This document shows, piece after piece, positions 35,870 through 44,565 of a stretch of 64,000 nt of DNA. The first letter of the stretch is position 1. Every line of letters begins with the position of its first letter. The stretch is from Prosthecobacter sp. (GTDB lineage: Bacteria; Verrucomicrobiota; Verrucomicrobiia; Verrucomicrobiales; Verrucomicrobiaceae), in the NCBI RefSeq assembly GCF_034366625.1, contig NZ_JAXMIH010000006.1, forward strand, positions 806,001 to 870,000. The letters run 5' to 3'. The notes beneath the pieces are model-generated. The model was not told where the DNA came from. It made no database searches and saw only the letters and a program-made list of their open reading frames with translations. The translations under genes were made by a program, and so were the position numbers.

Positions 35870-36865
35870 TCAGAGAATGCTCAAGGCTTTGGCGACGACG
35901 ACATCGGCCGTCGGAATCTGCAGTGCTTCGAGCGGCGGACTGTAGATGGCGGGCGAATCGAGACTGCACACGCGCTGCACGGGGGCGTCGAGTTCGTCGA
36001 AGATGCGCTCCTGAATCATGTAGGCGATCTGGGCACCGATGCCGCAGTAGGGCTTGTTTTCTTCGACGTAGATGGCGCGGTGCGTTTTCGCGACGGATTC
36101 GAGGATGGTGTCTTCATCCAGCGGGCGGATGCTGCGGAGATCAACGACTTCGGCGCTGATGCCGTGTTCTTCTTCGAGGATGCGTGCGGCTTCGAGGCAA
36201 GTGATGACGGCGCGACCGTGGGCGATGAGGGAGATGTCGGTGCCTTCGCGTTTCACGTCGGCGAGGCCGAGTGGCACAAAGAGTTCGCCACCGGGGAGTT
36301 CGTCATTGGAAGGCACATCCCACTCGGCACCATAGAGGATGGTGCTCTCCATGAACATGACGGGGTCATTGTCGCGGATGGAGGCTTTCATGAGGCCCTT
36401 GGCATCGTAAGCGTTGCTGGGGCAGACGCATTTCATGCCGGGGAAGCTGGCCATGATGTTTTCCGGCGTGTGGCTGTGCGTGGCACCGACGCTGGTGCCG
36501 CCGTTGGCCGGGCCGCGGATGACGATGGGGACGTTGATCTTGCCGCCGCTCATGTAGCGGACCATCGCGCCGTTGTTCACGATTTGGTCCCAAGCAACGG
36601 TGTAGAAGCTCCAGAACATCAGTTCCATCACCGGGCGCACGCCGAGCATGGAGGCACCGATGCCCATGCCGATGAAGCCGGCCTCGCTGATGGGGGTGTC
36701 CACGAGGCGTTTGTCACCCCACTTGTCCCAGAGGCCCTGGGTGACTTTGTAAGCGCCGTTGTACTGGGCGACTTCCTCCCCCATGACCACGACCATGGGG
36801 TCGCGGGCGATTTCTTCATCGAGGGCTTCACGGATGGCGTCGCGGTAGGTGATTCGGCGGGGCAT
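35870..36865 (-). CDS. pdhB: Pyruvate dehydrogenase E1 component subunit beta
   Basis: 331 residues. ITYRDAIREALDEEIARDPM, VMGEEVAQYNGAYKVTQGLW, TPISEAGFIGMGIGASMLG and FWSFYTVAWDQIVNNGAMVRYM are characteristic of the E1-beta subunit, which pairs with E1-alpha to bind thiamine diphosphate and decarboxylate pyruvate. The C-terminal transketolase-like domain has DLRSIRPLDEDTI. It is the first gene of the two-gene pdhB-pdhC unit. E1-alpha is absent from the flanks, so it must be encoded elsewhere. Confidence 0.93.
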   Translation of the reverse strand: MPRRITYRDAIREALDEEIARDPMVVVMGEEVAQYNGAYKVTQGLWDKWGDKRLVDTPISEAGFIGMGIGASMLGVRPVMELMFWSFYTVAWDQIVNNGAMVRYMSGGKINVPIVIRGPANGGTSVGATHSHTPENIMASFPGMKCVCPSNAYDAKGLMKASIRDNDPVMFMESTILYGAEWDVPSNDELPGGELFVPLGLADVKREGTDISLIAHGRAVITCLEAARILEEEHGISAEVVDLRSIRPLDEDTILESVAKTHRAIYVEENKPYCGIGAQIAYMIQERIFDELDAPVQRVCSLDSPAIYSPPLEALQIPTADVVVAKALSIL

Positions 36866-37224
36866 GGCAGATTTTGAGGGGGCAGTAAGTCGGGGAAGGT
36901 GGGGGCGGTGTCAAGCGGGGGGCTCGGGACGGGGAAACAGGAGCAGAAAGCGGGAAAAATGCCGTGTTCAGGCCTATTTTGTTAGGAAATATTGATATTT
37001 TTTGGAAATGATGTTGACGCGGCCCTCAAACTTTAGTTGAACGGAGGCTGCAAATTCAATGCCTGTGCCACTTTCGCCCAGTTCATCCCCCCTTTCTGGC
37101 CGTAAACTTGCTCAAAAAAGACGAGCGAAGTCCGGATCGTCTGATATTATGACGACCCCCTGCGTCATGGCCGGGGGCAAAGACTTTGCGCTTTGCATCG
37201 TATTACCCACCTAGAACGCTCAAT
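36866..37224. other. Intergenic region between divergent pdhB and sigma factor genes
   Basis: This 359-nt region holds the promoters of both genes. A central AT-rich block (about 36975-37015) contrasts with the flanks. A TTGACG hexamer at 37014-37019 could be a -35 element, but I find no convincing -10 at the right distance. The leader before the sigma gene is then up to ~200 nt. No repeat or hairpin of note was seen. Confidence 0.4.
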
Positions 37225-38115
37225 ATGGAACTCGACGGAGGCATTAAGATTTACCTGCGTGAGATCGGCAAGACTGACTTGCTGACTCCCGACCAGGAGG
37301 TCGAGCTTGCCGAACGCATCAAACGTGGCGACCCCGAAGCCCGTTCGCACATGATTCGTGCGAACCTCCGCCTCGTGGTGAAGATCGCCCAAGATTACGC
37401 CAACTACGGCCTACCACTTCTCGACCTCATTTCCGAAGGTAACATCGGCCTGATGAAGGCCGTGGAACGCTTCGACCCGAACAAGGGTGGCAAGCTTTCA
37501 ACCTACGCCGCCTGGTGGATCAAACAATCCATCAAGCGCGCCCTCGCCAACCAGTCCAAGACCATCCGCCTTCCTGTCCACATGGTGGACAAGATCAGCA
37601 AGATGCGTCGTGTGGCCATGGCGATGTCCGAAGAACTCGGCCGCGAACCCACTGACGACGAACTCTCCGAAGAAATCGGCATTGATCGTGCCAAACTGAG
37701 CCAGCTCAAGGTCGCCTCCATGCGCCCTGCCTCGCTCGACGCCCCGATCAGCGACGACGACAGCACCGAGTTCGGCGAAATCGTCGGCGATGAAAACGCA
37801 CAGACGCCGTTCGACCTGCTCTCGCATAAGAACATGCACAGCCAGCTCGATGGCCTGCTGACTGTTCTCGACGAACGCGAACGCAAGATCATCGACGCCC
37901 GTTTCGGCCTCGCCGGCCAGAAGCCGCGCACGCTCGAAGAAGTCGGCCAGGAATTCGGCGTGACGCGCGAACGTATTCGTCAGCTTCAAAACATCGCGCT
38001 GCGCAAGCTGCGCCGTGCCCTTCAGAAAAAGGAAGACCCGATTCCGAAGGCGTTGCGCAATGCCGGTGGCAAGAAGAAGCGCAAAAAAGCCGCCGCCGAA
38101 GCTGTCGAGGATTAA
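37225..38115 (+). CDS. rpoD: RNA polymerase sigma factor, RpoD/SigA type without region 1.1
   Basis: 296 residues from the ATG at 37225; a TTG at 37186 would add 13 residues. Region 1.2 begins IKIYLREIGKTDLLTPDQEVELAERI. Region 2 has NLRLVVKIAQDYANYGLPLLDLISEGNIGLMKAV and the -10 recognition stretch STYAAWWIKQSIKRALANQS. Region 3 has KMRRVAMAMSEELGREPTDD. Region 4 ends with the helix-turn-helix TLEEVGQEFGVTRERIRQL, then LRKLRRAL. Length and lack of region 1.1 fit a short primary or group 2 sigma factor; which one cannot be settled from the window. A basic tail (KKKRKKAAAEA) is extra. A strong terminator follows. Confidence 0.9.
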   Translation: MELDGGIKIYLREIGKTDLLTPDQEVELAERIKRGDPEARSHMIRANLRLVVKIAQDYANYGLPLLDLISEGNIGLMKAVERFDPNKGGKLSTYAAWWIKQSIKRALANQSKTIRLPVHMVDKISKMRRVAMAMSEELGREPTDDELSEEIGIDRAKLSQLKVASMRPASLDAPISDDDSTEFGEIVGDENAQTPFDLLSHKNMHSQLDGLLTVLDERERKIIDARFGLAGQKPRTLEEVGQEFGVTRERIRQLQNIALRKLRRALQKKEDPIPKALRNAGGKKKRKKAAAEAVED

Positions 38116-38132
38116 AAATCCCATCAATTACG

Positions 38133-38162
38133 AAGCCGGAGTCTTGCGACTCCGGCTTTTTT
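38133..38162 (+). terminator. Rho-independent terminator of the sigma factor gene
   Basis: Perfect 11-bp arms AAGCCGGAGTC (38133-38143) and GACTCCGGCTT (38148-38158), loop TTGC, followed by an unbroken T run to 38162. It lies 17 nt after the stop codon. Confidence 0.92.
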
Positions 38163-38188
38163 ATTGAGCTGCGGCAGGCGCTGGCAAC

Positions 38189-38251
38189 GCAAAGTAGCCC
38201 TGTTCCTGCGGAACAGGGAGTCCTTGTTGCACCGCAACAAGGCTACTTTGC
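38189..38251. repeat. Two-hairpin element closed by an 11-bp outer stem
   Basis: Outer arms GCAAAGTAGCC (38189-38199) and GGCTACTTTGC (38241-38251) enclose two perfect hairpins: CCCTGTTCC/GGAACAGGG (38198-38206, 38210-38218) and CCTTGTTGC/GCAACAAGG (38222-38230, 38234-38242). The element overlaps the stop codon of the next minus-strand gene. The layout matches 14130-14186 and suggests an interspersed repeat family. Confidence 0.6.
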
Positions 38252-39454
38252 CACCGGCAGAAACTGCACCGCATCTGCAATGACCACCTTGTCCGGCTCT
38301 GTGCCTTCGTTCGACACCCGCACCCAACCGGCACGGCCTGCTTCAAATCGAAACGTGCCAAGTGTGCGGAACAGCCGCCCATGCTCCGGCTCCTGCTGCT
38401 GATTAATCACCACCTTCGTATCGCCATCAGCATGATGGATGGTCACCGGAGTCTTCGTGGAGCGTCTCACGTTGTAACAATGTGCGAGGCGAACCTCATA
38501 CCAGCCTGCTTTTGGCAACTCCGGTGTGAAGGTCACGTACTTCGCCCCTTTGCCCGCTTTCATGTCATGCAGGTAACCCAGCCCGACATACGGCGGCGTG
38601 TGCGTGGAATACTGCCACTCGCCCACCAGCTGCGCCGCCGTTTCATCCACCACAATGCCCGGCAGCGAAGCCGGATCAGTCACAATGAACTTCACCATCT
38701 CCGGCCGGTCCACTTCGCCCGGTCGATGGATGTTTGGAACGGCTTTGGGATGCGGCTTGAGCACCTCGGAGGCCATATGTTGAGTGGTGGAGCGAACTGA
38801 GCCGTCTTCGTTGTAGTGAGTCCAAGTCCCTACTTGCTCGCCATTGAGATAACGGCCTTGATACATGATGCGGCCTGATGGGAAATAACCGGCGTTTTCT
38901 CCAAATACACCAGAAGGTCCGTAGTGCTGGACGTACGCCGTCTTTCCGTTGGAGTGAAAGGCGGTGAAATCTCCCTCATACTTGCCACTGACGTAGTGGA
39001 TTTCGTGGCTTCTTTGACCGTTAACGAAATAGGTGGTCCAGACACCGGTAAATCCCGACTTTGGTGCAACCCAGATGTGACGCAAGCGCTCCACAAGGCT
39101 CGCCTTGAAGACAGTCTCGATAGCACCCGAGCGTAGGAACGTGCAGGACATCTGCCACAAATCGTCAAGGCGGTAAGATTCGTTCGATGATTGACCGCTT
39201 CCGTTGCCTTCCTCAGCTGTTGCGTTGAATGGGGCAAGAAGCTCAAGAACTTTTTCTTTTGTGATGCCGGGCCGCATTTTAGCGAGCAGTGGCTCCCAGC
39301 GGGTGCGCGCAGGCGGTTTATAGCTCTCTCTCAGAATTTTCGCTGCATCGTCCCTGACTTGCTGGGAAGACGAGCCAAGGTCGTCTCGTGGTGAGGCAGC
39401 TACAACTTGTGTCACGATACAGAGCAGAAAGGACAACAGAATTTGAGGGTTCAT
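38243..39454 (-). CDS. Secreted protein with MORN-like repeats and golvesin-like domain
   Basis: 403 residues from the ATG at 39454, which starts a signal peptide (MNPQILLSFLLCIVTQVVAA). A central region has MORN-like beta-hairpin repeats (GVWTTYFVNGQRSHEIHYVS, GDFTAFHSNGKTAYVQHYG, PSGRIMYQGRYLNGEQVGTW), as in the MORN_2 family. The C-terminal ~130 residues (GWYEVRLAHCYNVRRSTKTP, VTIHHADG, LGTFRFEAGRAGWVRVSNEG, VIADAVQFLPV) match the golvesin/xanthan-lyase-type beta-sandwich thought to bind carbohydrate. Function is unknown. Last gene of a long minus-strand run. Confidence 0.72.
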   Translation of the reverse strand: MNPQILLSFLLCIVTQVVAASPRDDLGSSSQQVRDDAAKILRESYKPPARTRWEPLLAKMRPGITKEKVLELLAPFNATAEEGNGSGQSSNESYRLDDLWQMSCTFLRSGAIETVFKASLVERLRHIWVAPKSGFTGVWTTYFVNGQRSHEIHYVSGKYEGDFTAFHSNGKTAYVQHYGPSGVFGENAGYFPSGRIMYQGRYLNGEQVGTWTHYNEDGSVRSTTQHMASEVLKPHPKAVPNIHRPGEVDRPEMVKFIVTDPASLPGIVVDETAAQLVGEWQYSTHTPPYVGLGYLHDMKAGKGAKYVTFTPELPKAGWYEVRLAHCYNVRRSTKTPVTIHHADGDTKVVINQQQEPEHGRLFRTLGTFRFEAGRAGWVRVSNEGTEPDKVVIADAVQFLPVAK

Positions 39455-39486
39455 GAGGGTATTTGGATCAAAGGCGTAAACACATC

Positions 39487-42321
39487 TCACTTCGCCGCCT
39501 TCTCGTTCAGCAGATACCCCAGCAGATCGATGAACGTCGCTTCATCGAGTGTCTGACCAAACGTCGGCGGCATGAGGGAGATGGGGGTGACCGAGGTCTT
39601 GGCGATGTCCTTCTTGGCGATGCGGTGCTCTTTGCCGGTGGCGTCGGCGAGGAGGTGGATTTGACCGAGCTCGGCTTTGAGGAATCCGCCAAAGATGCTG
39701 CCGTCGTTCATCGTGAGCGTATGGAGGTGGAAGTGGGCATCGACGTTGCGATTGGGGTCGAGGATGTCCTCGCATAGCCGTGCCGCTCCTCTCGCGCCGA
39801 TGCCATCGAGCTGCGGGCCGATCAAACCACCCTGACCACCGATTTGATGACAGACGGCACAGGTCATCGTGAAAACATTCTTCCCGACCGTCATGTCCGG
39901 TTTTGCTTTCGCAAAAGCCGCCACGCGTTGAGCGATGAGTGCATCGAGTTGCTTGCGCTGCTCTGGCGAGACAGGCAACGGCGGTGTTGCGGGACGTGGC
40001 GGCATATACACGGCGAGTTTCTCGCGAAGGGCGGCCGGGGCGCTGTGTTGGAGCATGACGGCGAGGGTTTTGAGGTTCTCGCGGGTGGTGTCGGCGCTTT
40101 GGAAATCGTTCACGCTGACCACGGCGGGCTCGATGCGGGTGATGCCGAGCCAAGCGTAGGCTTTGCCATCGTCGCCGTCGATGATTTCGAGGCGGACGGA
40201 CTTTCCGGCGTGCGCGGCGAGGTCGAATTCGGTGAATTTGGCGGTGTCGTTGCGCGGCGGGAAGGCGCGGGCGAGTTCGCGGCCAGTCTCGGCATCGATG
40301 ACGCGTACGAGGTTTTTTTCGTGTGCCTCAGCCTTCGGGAAGCCGCGATGGCCGTTGATCCAGAGCGTGAGTTTGGCGGGCGCGGGGAAAGTTTGAGATT
40401 TCAGCGTGCCCGTGCGGCTTTCCTCATCGCCACCGCCTTTGATGATGCTTTGCAGGACAGTGGTTTCGGTGTCGTCAGCGAGCTTGCGCGGCTGGAGGGA
40501 CCATTTCGCGCCGCCAAGTGTGGTCCAGGCGGGTGTGGGTTGTTTGGCGGTGGAATCGAGAAGCTGCGTGGCGAGTTCTTGCGCCCAGGCGAGGAGCCCG
40601 GGCGGTGGGGACATACTGCGCTCGCTGAGGCCGTCGTGGAGAGCTTGAACGAGGGGCAGTGGAGTGTTGGAGTGTTGGAGGGATGATTGCTTGGCGGTAG
40701 CAATGGCTTGAGTGAGCAGCGAGGAATCACCATTGCGGGCGATGTGAGCGAGGATGGTGGGCGTGATGGGAGCGCCGCTTTGCAAACGCTGGAACAGAAA
40801 AGCGGATGCCTCCGCAGTGGGCACAGCAATGGCGATGTCGGCGATTTGATCGTGAGCGGCGGTGTCGATTTGGCCGAAGGCGCCGGGGAGCTGGAGATGA
40901 TCGCGAACGGCGATTCGATAGGCGAGCGTGAGACTGGTGTCATCTGCTGGCGTCTTCTGCGCAGCTTCGATCAGCGAGGGCAGGGCGTCCAGATTGGCTT
41001 GGTCCTGAAGCTTGGCGAGGAGGACACGTTGAACAAAGGGCGATGGGTTTTGCACAGCGGAACGCCAATCGGTGATGTCGACCTGCGGCGGTGGCTGGCG
41101 TTTGGAGATGCCAGAGGTTTTGACGATGCGCCAGATCCTCCCGCGCTCTTTGTCACGTCCTGGATGCTCCAGTGGCACTTCGTAGTGGCCGATGATCTTG
41201 TTGTAGAAGTCGGCGATGTAGAGGGCGTTGTCGGGACCGAGTTGGAGATCGACGGGGCGGAACCAAGGGTCGTCGCTGGTGAGGAAGTCGGGCTGTTCGT
41301 TGGCCTTCGGCGTGGAGCCGATGAAGGTGACGTGGTCGTGGTTCACCTTCGAGGTGACGACGTTGCCGACGAAGGTGTGGTCGTCCCATTCCGGCCCCCA
41401 CACGCCGCCGTCGATGTAAACGATGCCGCAGATGCCGGTGCTACCGTGCGTGTGCTGGCACATCACCGGTGCGAATCCGAGACCATCGTGCGGTTTGCCG
41501 AAACTCGGATAATGCGCACCGCGAATGAGCTGGTAGATGGGCGAGCTGTGGCAGTCGGCGCTATAAAGATTGCCGTAGCGGTCCCAGGCGAGGCCGAAGG
41601 GATTGACCTGGCCGTGCGTCCAGGCTTCGACGCGTGAGCCGTCGGGTTTAAAACGGAAGACGTTGCCGCTGTGCAGTTCGAGGGTGCTGCCGTCTTTGGC
41701 TTTGAACTGCGAGGTGTTGTTAAACCCATGCGTCGCATACACCCAGCCATCGAGGCCGAGGCGGAAGCTGCTGCACATGCCGTGCGTGTCTTTTTCGTAG
41801 CCGAGCGGGCCGAAGAGGATCTCGCGGTGGTCGGCGATGTCATCGCCGTTGGTGTCGGCGAAGTACCAGATGTTCGGAATGCTCCAGGCGATGCAACCGG
41901 CTTTGTGCTCGGGCTTGTGCCAAGGGAGGACGCCGGTCGGGATGTTCAGTTCGTTGGCGAAGTCGGTGACTTTGTCGGCGTGGCCGTCGCCGTCGGTGTC
42001 TTCGAGGATCTTGATCGCATCGCGGCTGCCTTTGACGTGCGTGCCTTGCGGATCGGACCAGCGGCCTTTGTCGGCAGCGTAAGGATACTCGACGGTGGAG
42101 GAGACCCACAAGCGTCCACGAGCATCGAAGGCCATGTTGATCGGCTTGTTGATCTGCGGCTCGCTGGCGAAGAGCTGGACCTCAAAGCCGGGTGGGACGT
42201 GGAGCTTGGTTTGTTCTTCCGCAGGGGTTAGCGCTTCCGTTTCACGCACGAGCCGCGTGTCAGCGGCATGCAAGGCGGCGTTGAGACCTAAAACGAGGAG
42301 AGCGGCGCGTGAAAACGACAT
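39487..42321 (-). CDS. PVC-type heme-binding CxxCH dehydrogenase-like protein
   Basis: 944 residues from the ATG at 42321 with signal peptide MSFSRAALLVLGLNAALHAA. The first ~450 residues form a beta-propeller of the sorbosone/glucose-dehydrogenase type (VPPGFEVQLFASEPQINKPI, ILEDTDGDGHADKVTDFANE, LGLDGWVYATHGF). An alpha-solenoid (about 450-640) and a beta-sandwich (about 680-770; LTLWINGHRGFPK) follow. A C-terminal cytochrome c domain has CAVCH near residue 820 and LMPPTFGQ with a distal Met. This domain order is a signature of Planctomycetes and Verrucomicrobia. It probably oxidises a sugar in the periplasm; substrate unknown. Confidence 0.88.
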   Translation of the reverse strand: MSFSRAALLVLGLNAALHAADTRLVRETEALTPAEEQTKLHVPPGFEVQLFASEPQINKPINMAFDARGRLWVSSTVEYPYAADKGRWSDPQGTHVKGSRDAIKILEDTDGDGHADKVTDFANELNIPTGVLPWHKPEHKAGCIAWSIPNIWYFADTNGDDIADHREILFGPLGYEKDTHGMCSSFRLGLDGWVYATHGFNNTSQFKAKDGSTLELHSGNVFRFKPDGSRVEAWTHGQVNPFGLAWDRYGNLYSADCHSSPIYQLIRGAHYPSFGKPHDGLGFAPVMCQHTHGSTGICGIVYIDGGVWGPEWDDHTFVGNVVTSKVNHDHVTFIGSTPKANEQPDFLTSDDPWFRPVDLQLGPDNALYIADFYNKIIGHYEVPLEHPGRDKERGRIWRIVKTSGISKRQPPPQVDITDWRSAVQNPSPFVQRVLLAKLQDQANLDALPSLIEAAQKTPADDTSLTLAYRIAVRDHLQLPGAFGQIDTAAHDQIADIAIAVPTAEASAFLFQRLQSGAPITPTILAHIARNGDSSLLTQAIATAKQSSLQHSNTPLPLVQALHDGLSERSMSPPPGLLAWAQELATQLLDSTAKQPTPAWTTLGGAKWSLQPRKLADDTETTVLQSIIKGGGDEESRTGTLKSQTFPAPAKLTLWINGHRGFPKAEAHEKNLVRVIDAETGRELARAFPPRNDTAKFTEFDLAAHAGKSVRLEIIDGDDGKAYAWLGITRIEPAVVSVNDFQSADTTRENLKTLAVMLQHSAPAALREKLAVYMPPRPATPPLPVSPEQRKQLDALIAQRVAAFAKAKPDMTVGKNVFTMTCAVCHQIGGQGGLIGPQLDGIGARGAARLCEDILDPNRNVDAHFHLHTLTMNDGSIFGGFLKAELGQIHLLADATGKEHRIAKKDIAKTSVTPISLMPPTFGQTLDEATFIDLLGYLLNEKAAK

Positions 42322-42353
42322 GAGCGCATTACAGCTCAAACGACCGCCTTCGT

Positions 42354-42797
42354 TCAAGCCGCGTTTCGCGTTGGAACCGCACAAGCTCCATTTTCACAGG
42401 CCAACTCGGTCACTTGGACCCGCAGCGCATCATCGCTGCGCAAACGCAGCAGGTGCGAGAGGCTGATGCGGTTGGTGGAGATCCAATGCACCACGCGGCG
42501 GGCGATCTGCTGCATGCCGGGGCTGGCAAGCCGCAGCGACCACTCGCGATACTCGCGCAAGGCCCACAGGCACGTCACCCAGGCTCCCGCGCCCTGCCAG
42601 AGTGAGCCGTCATCACCCATGACGACGATTTCCTGGTCGACACGAAGGTTCGTGAGATCGGGGCAGCGATTCCGCGCCTGCTCGGAGTCGTAGGGCATGA
42701 AATCGAGGCGAACGTAAGCAGGCTGGTCGAGCATCCAGCGCCGAAAGCGCGAGCAGAGGCCGCAACGAGCGTCGTAGAAGATGGTGAGCGTGTTCAT
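42354..42797 (-). CDS. DCC-family (DUF393) thiol-disulfide oxidoreductase-like protein
   Basis: 147 residues. IFYDARCGLCSRFRRWMLDQ is the DxxCxxC motif of DUF393 (DCC), a thioredoxin-like family; YDSEQARNRCPDLTNLRVDQ, then VMGDDGSLWQGAGAWVTCLW fits the same family. Members are proposed to be redox proteins, but the reaction is unproven. The start overlaps the preceding membrane-protein gene by 4 nt, so it is translated with the lipid-operon genes. Confidence 0.85.
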   Translation of the reverse strand: MNTLTIFYDARCGLCSRFRRWMLDQPAYVRLDFMPYDSEQARNRCPDLTNLRVDQEIVVMGDDGSLWQGAGAWVTCLWALREYREWSLRLASPGMQQIARRVVHWISTNRISLSHLLRLRSDDALRVQVTELACENGACAVPTRNAA

Positions 42798-43249
42798 GAC
42801 ACAGTTCTAGACTTGGGTTGGTCCATCCGAGCGCGGACATAAGCGGCGACGGTGCCGGTAATAGCTGCTCCGAAAGCAAACGCGCTGTAAACGGACCAAG
42901 CCGCCTCATCCAAGGGAACCTGCGAGTTCGCTATCAACATCAAGCCGCCGACATACAAGAAGGCTGATGCCAAGCCTGTCAAAGCAGCGGTTTTTGGGCG
43001 TCTTAGTTTTGAAGTGTCTCGAACGATCAAATCCACGGGCAAAAAAATGATGATCCATGCTCCCGTGATACTCAGCCCCGTGAGTGCGAGAAAAATCAAT
43101 GTCACGTCCAACCTGTAAGCCTCAAAAAGAGGCTCCCCTCGAAAGAGCATAACCACTCCGTAAGCAATCCACATCGCGATGTTGCACGCGATCCAGCCGC
43201 ACAACATCGCGAGGAATGACAGCTTCAGTTTGCGCAGGAAGGTTTTCAC
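42794..43249 (-). CDS. Hypothetical four-TM membrane protein
   Basis: 151 residues. Four hydrophobic segments are visible: about 9-33 (LSFLAMLCGWIACNIAMWIAY), 48-72 (VTLIFLALTGLSITGAWIII), 88-107 (TAALTGLASAFLYVGGLML) and 118-138 (AWSVYSAFAFGAAITGTVAA). Basic residues flank both ends. No family recognised. Both ends overlap neighbours by 4 nt (ATGA), making it an integral member of the minus-strand operon. The coding sequence is slightly AT-richer than the desaturase. Confidence 0.65.
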   Translation of the reverse strand: MKTFLRKLKLSFLAMLCGWIACNIAMWIAYGVVMLFRGEPLFEAYRLDVTLIFLALTGLSITGAWIIIFLPVDLIVRDTSKLRRPKTAALTGLASAFLYVGGLMLIANSQVPLDEAAWSVYSAFAFGAAITGTVAAYVRARMDQPKSRTVS

Positions 43250-43662
43250 AGTGTGTCGAGGATGTCGTGAGCTTTGCTGACGCGATGCATCGGCGGAATC
43301 GGCGGCGGCAGGTTGGCGAGCGTGGCGCGACGGCGCATCTTGGTGAAGACGTAGAGGTTGAAGAAGTGCATCCCGCCGAGCACCAGCAGCACGACGCCCA
43401 TTTTGCCGCTGAGCGCCTCGAAGACGCCGCGCGCGCCGGCGATTTCATCCGCCGTTTTGAGATACAGCGACACGAAGCCGATGTTCATGAGGTAGAAGCC
43501 GACGAGCAGCAGGTGATTGACGCTGTCGGCGAGGTCCGTGTTCCCGTGGAAGCAATCGACGAGGAAGATCCGGCCGTTTTTGTGGAGTGTTCGTGCCACC
43601 CAGATGGTCAGGGTGACGGCGAGCACGAGGTAGAGAGTGTAGGTGATGACGGTTTCGTTCAT
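43246..43662 (-). CDS. Conserved small membrane protein
   Basis: 138 residues with three hydrophobic segments (about 8-24, 48-67 and 84-105). The pattern LVLAVTLTIWVARTLHKNGR, IFLVDCFHGNTDLADSVNHLLLVGFYLMNIGFVSLYLK looks like a conserved family with invariant-looking Asp, His and Asn residues at membrane edges (FHGNxxLADSxNHLL). I do not know a function for it. It is followed with a 4-nt overlap by the four-TM protein gene and preceded 39 nt away by the paralogue pair. Confidence 0.7.
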   Translation of the reverse strand: MNETVITYTLYLVLAVTLTIWVARTLHKNGRIFLVDCFHGNTDLADSVNHLLLVGFYLMNIGFVSLYLKTADEIAGARGVFEALSGKMGVVLLVLGGMHFFNLYVFTKMRRRATLANLPPPIPPMHRVSKAHDILDTL

Positions 43663-43701
43663 GGTGGTGTATGGGTTGAGTTGAGGATTGGAATGGTTTT
43701 A

Positions 43702-44118
43702 TCACCCCAGCACGGCTTTCAAATAAATCACGGCGAACGCGGAGTAGCTGAGGAAGACGATCCAATGAATCGCTGTGCGATCCGCGATGCCGCGCCAGTG
43801 AACCGAGCTATAGTGCGTCCATTGCATCACACAGCGCAGGCCCCAGAAGATGCCGACACCTGTGGAGAACCAGCGGAGAAACTCGTGTGTGCCGCCTGCG
43901 ATGTCGGGAGCGAACCGCCAAGTCAGCGTGCCGAGAATGAGAAGCGTGATGGAGATGAACCAGCCGTGGATTTGAAACACCTCGCGCACGAGCAGCGGCA
44001 TGTTCGAGATGGCCTCTTTCCAGTCGAGCATTCGCGCGAGAAAGAAACCGAGCACGGCAATAATGATCTGTCCGGCGGCGGCGAATTGGAGGGCGAGGAT
44101 GAGTGTGTCGGTGTTCAT
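43702..44118 (-). CDS. Small four-TM membrane protein, intact copy
   Basis: 138 residues from the ATG at 44118; a longer frame to 44202 has a non-hydrophobic, implausible N-terminus. Four hydrophobic segments. Motifs LDWKEAISNMP, REVFQIHGWFISITLLILGT and GVGIFWGLRCVMQW are echoed in the next upstream gene (LNWKANLASLPPFLR, GAFIVLTIAGLGMLT, AVFWSA), so the two arose by tandem duplication. No named family. Context with a desaturase and an acyltransferase suggests a membrane-lipid function (inference). Confidence 0.7.
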   Translation of the reverse strand: MNTDTLILALQFAAAGQIIIAVLGFFLARMLDWKEAISNMPLLVREVFQIHGWFISITLLILGTLTWRFAPDIAGGTHEFLRWFSTGVGIFWGLRCVMQWTHYSSVHWRGIADRTAIHWIVFLSYSAFAVIYLKAVLG

Positions 44119-44194
44119 GGTGTGGCGAAATTTTGCAAGGCGGTTTGCATTGTTGGGAATCGAAACTCGAATCCGCCTTCGACAGTTTTTGCTT

Positions 44195-44565
44195 TCAGGC
44201 ATGGTCCAAGAGAGGTTTGATCGCCGCGAAGATGTAAACCACGGCCTGGGCGATGAAGGCGATGGTCAGCGTGTGGTAGCCAATCTTGCGAGCAGTGCTG
44301 ACCAGAAGACGGCGATGAACGCTGCCAGCGACCGGGCAACCGGCTCGCCCGCAGCCATCGCCTTCGCATGCAGCAGGGTGAGCATGCCGAGGCCAGCAAT
44401 GGTCAGCACAATGAACGCGCCATAGACCCAGAACAACGTGCGCAGGAACGGCGGCAGAGAAGCGAGGTTGGCTTTCCAGTTGAGCGCCTTTGGCACCATG
44501 AAACTGGCGATCAGGATACCGAAGTGTCCGAGTCCAGCGAGAGTGAGCAGGGTTTCGAGGTTCAT
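44195..44565 (-). pseudogene. Frameshifted paralogue of the small four-TM protein
   Basis: From the ATG at 44565 the frame encodes MNLETLLTLAGLGHFGILIA and three TM segments through FIAVFWSALLARL, then stops at 44266. The conserved C-terminal helix (GYHTLTIAFIAQAVVYIFAA) continues in another frame to 44195. Compared with the intact paralogue, about 17 residues between the FW motif and the last helix are missing, so a deletion of roughly 50 nt, not a multiple of three, best explains the break. It may be a recent mutation, a sequencing error or a truncated functional protein. The start overlaps the acyltransferase stop by 4 nt. Confidence 0.65.

Noticed and set aside
34622-36877. Long plus-strand frame (751 codons) across pdhC-pdhB
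   Set aside because: Antisense to two clear enzymes; the protein is Gly/Asp/Val-rich without family motifs, a shadow produced by high G+C codon bias.
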